From assembly GCA_937900985.1 (NCBI GenBank), contig CALCGM010000248.1, forward strand, positions 1 to 5,251: DNA of 5,251 bases. Reading direction: 5' to 3'. The position numbers were made by a program, and so were the translations under genes. Shown here piece after piece: positions 1 to 3,883 of the stretch (its first letter is position 1; each line of letters begins with the position of its first letter). A model generated the notes under the pieces. The model did no database searches and was not told where the DNA came from. It saw only the letters and a program-made list of their open reading frames with translations. This DNA is from an uncultured Planctomycetaceae bacterium. Lineage in GTDB: Bacteria > Planctomycetota > Planctomycetia > Pirellulales > UBA1268.

Positions 1-86
1 GTGTGTTTAACCCGCCGCTGACCGGACTGGAAACCCATGATGCGAGCGGTGCCTACCCGCCCGCCGAAGAGATGGACGCAGGGTGA
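1..86 (+). CDS. ectC: L-ectoine synthase EctC, C-terminal end (partial)
   Basis: Reading from base 3, the sequence gives 27 codons and a TGA at 84-86. The peptide begins VFNPPLTGLETHDASGAY, and the two preceding bases (GT) fit the end of a Cys codon (TGT). This matches the conserved C-terminus of ectoine synthase, which in known EctC proteins reads roughly CVFNP(A/P)(I/L)TG.E.H..DG.Y. EctC is a small cupin enzyme of about 130 residues that cyclises N-gamma-acetyl-diaminobutyrate to ectoine in the cytoplasm, so about 100 residues lie upstream of the window. The gene immediately downstream is ectD on the same strand after 40 bases, the usual ectABCD order, which strongly supports the call. The fragment is short, so identity rests on the tail motif plus context. 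No catalytic residues are visible here. Confidence 0.85.
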   Translation, partial: VFNPPLTGLETHDASGAYPPAEEMDAG

Positions 87-112
87 GGCCTGCCACGAGG
101 AGACACGACGAC

Positions 113-118
113 AGGAGG
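113..118 (+). promoter_or_regulatory. Strong Shine-Dalgarno site of ectD
   Basis: A perfect AGGAGG lies 8 bases before the ATG at 127. It selects this start over the in-frame ATGs at 37 and 40, which lie inside the end of ectC and have no such site. It is the only full-strength Shine-Dalgarno sequence seen before any gene in the window. Confidence 0.8.
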
Positions 119-126
119 ACAACGCG

Positions 127-1032
127 ATGACCGCAACGCTCGAAGCCACAGCCGATCCCTACCACTCGCGAGTTGCCGCTGAGTGGGAAGCCGCCAGCCG
201 CGTCGATCCTGTCGTCTGGAGCGACGACCGCAGCGGGGGCCCGCTGGATCTGGAGCGGCTTGCGGCCTACGAGCAGGATGGCTTCCATCTGGCGTCGCAG
301 CTGTTCACCGCCTCGGAAACAGCACTCCTCCTCGATGAAGCGCAGCGGCTTGCCGCCGAGGCTCAGCCCGGCCCAGGTGTGATCATCGAGCCCGGCAGCC
401 AGGCCGTGCGATCGCTGTTTCGGCTCCACGAAACGAGTGAGGTGTTTCGCAACGTCGCCCGCGACCCCCGGCTGCTTGAGGTTGCCCGGCAGCTGCTCGG
501 CGGTGAGGTCTACGTGCACCAGTCGCGGATCAACTTCAAGCCGGCCTTCGATGGCAAAGAGTTTTTCTGGCACTCCGACTTCGAAACCTGGCACGTCGAA
601 GATGGCATGCCGAGGATGCGGGCAGTCAGCGTGTCGTTTTTCCTCACCCCGTCAACGGAGTTCAACGGACCGCTGCTCCTGGTGCCGGGATCGCATCACA
701 CCTACATCCGCTGCGTGGGCGCCACACCAGAAAACCACCACGAGAAGTCGCTCAAGAAGCAGGAGTATGGTGTGCCCAGCCCCGAGGCGATGCGAATGCT
801 CGTCGACAACGGCGGGATGGTGGCCGCCAAGGGCCCCGCCGGCTCGGCCGTCTTTTTTGAGTGCAACACGATGCACGGCTCGGCCGGAAACCTCAGCCCC
901 TGGCCGCGGACCAACTTCTTCATCGTCTACAACAGCGTCGACAACGCCCTCGCAGAGCCCTTCGGTGGCACGCCCTCCCGACCCGCCTTCCTCGGTGAAC
1001 GGGACCCCCAGCCGATCGGCACCTGGGGGTAG
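127..1032 (+). CDS. ectD: Ectoine 5-hydroxylase EctD
   Basis: This is a 301-aa cytoplasmic non-haem Fe(II)/2-oxoglutarate dioxygenase of the phytanoyl-CoA dioxygenase superfamily, converting ectoine to 5-hydroxyectoine with O2 and 2-oxoglutarate (releasing succinate and CO2). The EctD signature F-x-W-H-S-D-F-E-T-W-H-x-E-D-G-M-P is complete at residues 146-162. Visible ligands, mapped by alignment to characterised EctD enzymes, are H149, D151 and H250 for iron, R261 for 2-oxoglutarate, and Q132, R134, W155 and N263 around the ectoine pocket. The C-terminal half also shows NGPLLLVPGSH (180-190) and MHGSAGN (249-255), typical of the family. Length is normal (about 300 aa). The start at 127 follows AGGAGG with 8-base spacing. 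It sits 40 bases after the ectC stop, so it is very probably co-transcribed, and the operon is usually induced by salt or heat, though no promoter lies in the window. Nothing suggests truncation or loss of activity. Confidence 0.95.
   Translation: MTATLEATADPYHSRVAAEWEAASRVDPVVWSDDRSGGPLDLERLAAYEQDGFHLASQLFTASETALLLDEAQRLAAEAQPGPGVIIEPGSQAVRSLFRLHETSEVFRNVARDPRLLEVARQLLGGEVYVHQSRINFKPAFDGKEFFWHSDFETWHVEDGMPRMRAVSVSFFLTPSTEFNGPLLLVPGSHHTYIRCVGATPENHHEKSLKKQEYGVPSPEAMRMLVDNGGMVAAKGPAGSAVFFECNTMHGSAGNLSPWPRTNFFIVYNSVDNALAEPFGGTPSRPAFLGERDPQPIGTWG
1004..1030 (+). terminator. Perfect inverted repeat across the ectD stop, possible terminator hairpin
   Basis: ACCCCCAG (1004-1011) and CTGGGGGT (1023-1030) form a perfect 8-bp stem with an 11-base loop; the right arm includes the first base of the TAG stop. 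No T-tract follows, so it is not a canonical intrinsic terminator. It could slow or end transcription, protect the mRNA 3' end, or be a chance product of GC-rich coding sequence. Confidence 0.3.
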
Positions 1033-1085
1033 GCCCCATCCGTGACGCGTTGTTGCTCTCAGCCAGCGCAAGATGGCGGCTGAAA

Positions 1086-1158
1086 CGGGACGGGTCCACG
1101 GGCCGCGAAGCGGCCTCGGCGGAGCCGAGGTGCCTTCGGCACCCGAGGACCCGTCCCG
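1086..1158. repeat. 73-base multibranched inverted repeat
   Basis: A perfect 12-bp outer stem (1086-1097 with 1147-1158) encloses three small hairpins, each with a 3-base loop. GGCCGC/GCGGCC has a GAA loop (1101-1115), CCTCGGC/GCCGAGG has a GGA loop (1114-1130), and GTGCC/GGCAC has a TTC loop (1130-1142). Neighbouring arms share one or two boundary bases, so they compete slightly. It lies between the convergent ends of ectD and the protease gene. It could act as a bidirectional terminator or mRNA-stabilising element, or be a dispersed palindromic (REP-like) element. The sequence alone does not decide. Confidence 0.75.
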
Positions 1159-1184
1159 CTTGCAGTGGTCCAGCTCGGCGGGCG
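1155..1184 (+). repeat. 30-bp direct repeat, copy 1
   Basis: This copy begins CCCGCTTGCAGTGGTCC and matches the copy at 1254-1283 in 29 of 30 positions (A at 1172, G at 1271). Each copy carries CCCGC near its start and GCGGG near its end, so each can form a weak 5-bp stem. Its first four bases also form the end of the outer stem of the 1086-1158 structure. The copies are spaced 99 bases apart, start to start. Function unknown. Confidence 0.85.
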
Positions 1185-1218
1185 GCAAAAGTCTCGTCGC
1201 AGGCCAGGATAGGCCTTT

Positions 1219-1233
1219 ACGCTCCTCGAGCGT
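1219..1233. repeat. Small hairpin with 3-base loop between the direct repeats
   Basis: ACGCTC/GAGCGT form a 6-bp stem with a CTC loop. The geometry (5-7 bp stem, 3-base loop) is the same as in the three inner hairpins at 1101-1142, which suggests one repeat-rich element spans about 1086-1283. A second short inverted pair, AGGCC/GGCCT, lies just before it at 1201-1216. Confidence 0.5.
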
Positions 1234-1253
1234 TCGCCGACCCACCTCGCCTC

Positions 1254-1283
1254 CCCGCTTGCAGTGGTCCGGCTCGGCGGGCG
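1254..1283 (+). repeat. 30-bp direct repeat, copy 2
   Basis: This is the partner of 1155-1184 with one mismatch. Its last base (1283) directly abuts the stop codon of the minus-strand protease gene (1284-1286), so the repeat forms the very start of that gene's 3' untranslated region. Confidence 0.85.
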
Positions 1284-2399
1284 CTATCCGGTGGCGCGGC
1301 TGATGCCTCGCAGGCCGAAGAGGATCAGGGCTGCGGCTCCCCCGGCGACGAGCAGGTTTTTGGGGTTTCCCGACGGCGCAAGCGAGCGAGCGGCCGCGAC
1401 GAGTTCGCCGAGTTCGAGGGGTGGGGGCTCACCGGGCGCGTCGTTGCCAGGTGGAGCGGCTGCGGGAGCGTTGGTGGATGGCGGCTGGGAATCGGCTGCA
1501 GCATCAGCCGGGGCGGGCGGCTGGGGGCTGGCCGGCAACGGACTGTCTGAGGAAGCGACAGGCTGCGTGGGCTCGGCGGATGCGGTCGATGGAGCCGCAG
1601 GCGATGCGGCGGGCGGCGGTGGTGACGCGACCGCGAGCATGGGCGGCCGCGAGCCCCCCTGCCCTTCGGCGGAAGCCATGCGATGGCTGGCATTCAGCAT
1701 CGGCGGCCCCGCTGGCGGCGGCGGGCTGGCGGCAGTAGCCAGTGCCGGCGGCGGCAGTGCCGGCGGGGCGTAGCCGTCGGAACCGACGGTGGCCAGGAAT
1801 GCGCGGACGCGGGGGCTGCTCGCCCCGATGGTGCGGCCACCCGACTCGCCGAAGAGCACACCGGCAAGCTCGCCGCGGGCATTGAAGATCGGCCCGCCAG
1901 AGTCGCCCTGGCGAGCCTCGCCAACGAGCTCCACAAGCTCCATCGGCTGGCCGTTGCCTGGAGAGAGATACTGCGTGCAGTCGCCGGAAACCTCGCGATA
2001 CGGCCCGCGTCCGTAGCCGGCAATCGTCAGTGGCTCGCCAATCGCGGGGGCGCGAGCCGCCAAGGGCACCGGCTTCACGTTCGGCTTCCAGATAACGATT
2101 GCCGCGAGATCCCACACGGAGTCGACCCGCAGGACGGTTCCTGCCGACTGAAATCCGTCGGGAAACTGCACGAGCACAGCGGAGCGACTGTCGCGGACGA
2201 CGTGCCAGTTGGTGAGCACCAACGCCTGCGAGGCGTTGATATCGACGAGCACGCCTGAGCCGAGCGACGTGCCAGAGCCGTCGGGGGCGACCACGCGGGC
2301 CACCGCCGGCCGGGGCTCCTGGCCGGTGAGCAGGTAGTCGGAAAACAGCGAGTCCCAGCCCTGGCCCAGGGTGGGCAGTGGCCAGCAGGCGACCAGCAT
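1284..2399 (-). CDS. Secreted or membrane-anchored trypsin-like serine protease with Pro/Ala-rich linker
   Basis: From the ATG at 2399 this encodes 371 aa. A chymotrypsin-fold (S1/HtrA-like) protease domain covers about residues 13-206, with the triad visible as H66 in TNWHVV, D97 in VWDLAAI and S167 in GDSGGP, so it should be active. Residues about 207-330 are a low-complexity Pro/Ala/Ser-rich linker with repeated SPPPPA-type blocks. A hydrophobic segment at about 349-364 (LLVAGGAAALILFGL) followed by RGISR suggests a C-terminal membrane anchor. No PDZ domain is visible. The start is uncertain: no Shine-Dalgarno site is present, and the hydrophobic export segment (VVVRFLLLMLVACWPLP) begins before this ATG in the same open frame, which continues to an ATG at 2561. 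I prefer a short form because the upstream frame is hydrophilic and overlaps a likely small gene. It is the last gene of the minus-strand set. Substrate unknown. Confidence 0.8.
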   Translation of the reverse strand: MLVACWPLPTLGQGWDSLFSDYLLTGQEPRPAVARVVAPDGSGTSLGSGVLVDINASQALVLTNWHVVRDSRSAVLVQFPDGFQSAGTVLRVDSVWDLAAIVIWKPNVKPVPLAARAPAIGEPLTIAGYGRGPYREVSGDCTQYLSPGNGQPMELVELVGEARQGDSGGPIFNARGELAGVLFGESGGRTIGASSPRVRAFLATVGSDGYAPPALPPPALATAASPPPPAGPPMLNASHRMASAEGQGGSRPPMLAVASPPPPAASPAAPSTASAEPTQPVASSDSPLPASPQPPAPADAAADSQPPSTNAPAAAPPGNDAPGEPPPLELGELVAAARSLAPSGNPKNLLVAGGAAALILFGLRGISRATG

Positions 2400-2430
2400 C
2401 AGGAGGAGGAAACGGACGACAACGGACGGG

Positions 2431-2595
2431 CTATCGCTTTGCCAGCCGCTGGGCCTGCCTCCGCTGTTCGCGATCGAGGATTCGTCGAAGCAGTTCACGT
2501 CGCAGTTCGCTTCGTTCGCGTTCGATGTGCCGTTCGTCGGCCGTGCGGTCGGCGACGGCATGAGACGTCGGTTCCGGGCAGGAGAGAGTCGTCAT
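2431..2595 (-). CDS. Small, highly charged helical protein (54 aa)
   Basis: The frame opens with ATG at 2595, 15 bases after the stop of the ribbon-helix-helix gene. A GAGG (2606-2609) lies 10 bases before the ATG. It ends with TAG at 2431-2433, just before the protease. After a plain N-terminus (MTTLSCPEPTSH), residues about 20-54 are dense in Arg, Glu, Leu and Gln (ERERSELRRELLRRILDREQ), predicting one long amphipathic helix or coiled coil. I do not recognise a named family. Against it, the competing frame (upstream extension of the protease) has higher third-position GC. In favour are the tight spacing, the helical composition, and the poor, Asn/Ser-rich protein the other frame gives. It may bind nucleic acid or a partner through its basic helix, but that is a guess. 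Confidence 0.5.
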   Translation of the reverse strand: MTTLSCPEPTSHAVADRTADERHIERERSELRRELLRRILDREQRRQAQRLAKR

Positions 2596-2610
2596 GGCAT
2601 CATTGCCTCG

Positions 2611-2862
2611 TTACGCGGCGATCGGCCTGCCACCACGCAGGTCGTCCTCGCGCTGGGGGAAATCCTTTCCGTCGTTGAATTCACGCTTGAGTCGGTCGAG
2701 CTCCGCCCTCAGGGCGGCGTCGGCCAGTTTGGCGAGCGTCATCCGCAGCGGATTGCCAGCCAGGTGCACCGCAGCATTGCGGGCTTCCTCCAGAATGTCG
2801 GCCGAGATGTAGAGCGTCGCTCGCACCCGCGAGGGCTGAGGACGGAAAAGCTTGGCAGGCAT
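2611..2862 (-). CDS. Ribbon-helix-helix-type DNA-binding protein, putative
   Basis: This encodes 83 aa from the ATG at 2862. Residues 11-20 (SRVRATLYIS) look like the beta-strand of a ribbon-helix-helix (CopG/Arc-type) fold. Helix 1 is about 21-35 (ADILEEARNAAVHLA), a GNP turn follows at 36-38, and helix 2 is about 41-62 (MTLAKLADAALRAELDRLKR). A charged tail ends in RGGRPIAA. Such proteins bind DNA as dimers and often repress their own operon. The open frame extends to 3021, but the upstream part is Ser/Pro-rich with poorer codon bias, so the inner start is preferred even though no Shine-Dalgarno site is visible. A nested inverted repeat at 2912-2940 lies about 50 bases upstream and could be its operator. 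It is followed 15 bases later by a 54-aa frame and then the protease. It could be an antitoxin-like or plasmid-type regulator, but no recognisable toxin is adjacent. Confidence 0.7.
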   Translation of the reverse strand: MPAKLFRPQPSRVRATLYISADILEEARNAAVHLAGNPLRMTLAKLADAALRAELDRLKREFNDGKDFPQREDDLRGGRPIAA

Positions 2863-2911
2863 CAGATCGTGGCTGGAAACTGGGGACGGTTTGGAAACGC
2901 AACTCAGGGGC

Positions 2912-2940
2912 ACGAAAACGTCTGACGTTTCGTCAGGCGT
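2912..2940. promoter_or_regulatory. Nested inverted repeats upstream of the RHH gene, candidate operator
   Basis: Two overlapping palindromes are present. ACGTCTGACG / CGTCAGGCGT (2918-2927 with 2931-2940, loop TTT) has nine matched pairs and one T-G mismatch. ACGAAAACGT / ACGTTTCGT (2912-2921 with 2925-2933) is complementary except for one extra base. They lie 50-78 bases before the ATG at 2862, where an operator for an autoregulated ribbon-helix-helix protein would be expected. No convincing -35/-10 pair was found. The structure could instead act as an RNA hairpin. The rest of 2863-3059 shows only a weak 6-bp hairpin at 3014-3033. Confidence 0.4.
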
Positions 2941-3059
2941 CGCACCATGAGGAGGTTTCGGCACGGACTGCCCGCCGTCACCAGTCGACTCTGCTGAGGC
3001 AGCACAGTTTGCCTGGCCCACACAGGCGGGCCATTTCCCCTCACCGCCGGCCAGGCCGC

Positions 3060-3686
3060 TCAGGCAACTGCCGCCTGGCTCATTCTGCGGGGCGTGTGGA
3101 AGCTGCGGACATCGATCCAGGTCATCCCTGCCCTGCGGGCGGCCTCGATGCCGAGGTCGCTGTCTTCCCAGACGACGCAGCGGGCCGGTTCGACCCCAAG
3201 CCTGCGGGCAGCTTCCAGGAATGGCTCGGGCTCCGGCTTGTGGCGGCTGGTGTCTTCGCTGGCGACAAGCGTGTCAAAACAGTCTTCGATGCCCACGTGT
3301 TCGAGGATCTGGCGGCAGACGTGCCGGTGGCCTCCTGTCACCACTGCCGTGGGTATCCGGCCTGCCGCCCGCCTGGCGACGTCGACGACCGGATCGATCG
3401 CCCGCACCTCATGCAGCTGCTGCAGGAAGGTGTTTTCCTTGAGGATCACCGCCTCCGCGACGTCGAGTTCGCGGCCAACTTCACTCGCCAGCAGCGACAG
3501 AATGTCGTGGGAAGGCCGTCCGCCGAGGGCGTAGAAGCGGTCTTCGTCGAACCGCAGCCCGTGCAGCTGCGTGACATGTGTCCAGGCGACAAAGTGGGCC
3601 GGCATCGTGTCGGCCAGGGTGCCGTCGCAGTCAAACAGCAGCGCAGCGTAGTCCTGCTGCTGCCAGAGGTCGTCGGGGATGGGCAT
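3060..3686 (-). CDS. HAD-superfamily sugar-phosphate phosphatase (YqaB/beta-phosphoglucomutase-like)
   Basis: This is a 208-aa cytoplasmic HAD subfamily IA hydrolase. Motif I is FDCDGTLADT, with nucleophile D19 and acid/base D21. Motif II is the T of VVTGG (T117), motif III is the K of HKPEPEPF (K150), and motif IV is WEDSDLGI (E174, D175, D177). A helical cap domain lies between motifs I and II (about residues 27-95), as in beta-phosphoglucomutase and E. coli YqaB. The pattern resembles YqaB (fructose-1-phosphate / 6-phosphogluconate phosphatase, 188 aa), for example in the KP.P..FL, (F/W)ED.D.GI and the .DVR(L/S) ending, so a small sugar-phosphate phosphatase is likely, but the exact substrate cannot be read from sequence. 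The ATG at 3686 is chosen over 3779 because the extra 31 residues are Ser/Pro-rich and not conserved-looking. There is no clear Shine-Dalgarno site. It is divergent from the chemoreceptor gene and separated from the next minus-strand gene by 197 bases, so probably a separate transcription unit. Confidence 0.9.
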   Translation of the reverse strand: MPIPDDLWQQQDYAALLFDCDGTLADTMPAHFVAWTHVTQLHGLRFDEDRFYALGGRPSHDILSLLASEVGRELDVAEAVILKENTFLQQLHEVRAIDPVVDVARRAAGRIPTAVVTGGHRHVCRQILEHVGIEDCFDTLVASEDTSRHKPEPEPFLEAARRLGVEPARCVVWEDSDLGIEAARRAGMTWIDVRSFHTPRRMSQAAVA

Positions 3687-3883
3687 GGCGGAGGCGGTTT
3701 TCTTTGGGAAGGCGGGGCTGGGGCTCTGGCTGGAGGGAGCAAAACGGCTGATTGTACGGCTGAAACACGGGCCAGCCACCGCAATGCCGCCAGACCGAGC
3801 CGCAGCGAAACCAGCAGGAAAGTAGGCTATGGGGGAGACTTGTTGGTGCTCTGCCTCGAAGTCAACGCCTGGAATGCCTGCCC
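3687..3883. other. Divergent intergenic region between the HAD phosphatase and the chemoreceptor
   Basis: These 197 bases separate two start codons facing outwards, so promoters for both genes should lie here. The left third is pyrimidine- or purine-biased (GGTTTTCTTTGGGAAGG). I could not identify a convincing sigma-70, sigma-28 or sigma-54 promoter by eye, nor a good ribosome site in front of either gene. No gene is supported; reading frames crossing it are shadows. Confidence 0.4.

Noticed and set aside
37..126. N-terminal extension of EctD from the ATG at 37
   Set aside because: It overlaps the end of ectC, gives a basic non-conserved peptide, and the ATG at 127 has a perfect AGGAGG and yields the normal family length.
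1086..1158. tRNA or tRNA-like gene (73 bases, three inner arms)
   Set aside because: The outer stem is 12 bp rather than 7, all loops are 3 bases, and there is no anticodon loop or T-loop consensus.
1155..1283. CRISPR array or integron attC sites
   Set aside because: Only two repeat copies with a 69-base GC-rich spacer and no further units; no core GTTRRRY/RYYYAAC pattern of attC sites.
1683..2258. 191-aa plus-strand frame antisense to the protease
   Set aside because: The minus-strand frame carries the complete His-Asp-Ser triad; the antisense product has no recognisable features.
2863..3021. N-terminal extension of the RHH protein to the ATG at 3021
   Set aside because: The added 53 residues are Ser/Pro-rich with poorer third-position GC and would contain the palindromic operator candidate.
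3014..3033. Intrinsic terminator after the HAD gene (TGGCCC/GGGCCA)
   Set aside because: The stem is only 6 bp, an alternative pairing competes, and no T-run follows in the minus-strand direction of transcription.
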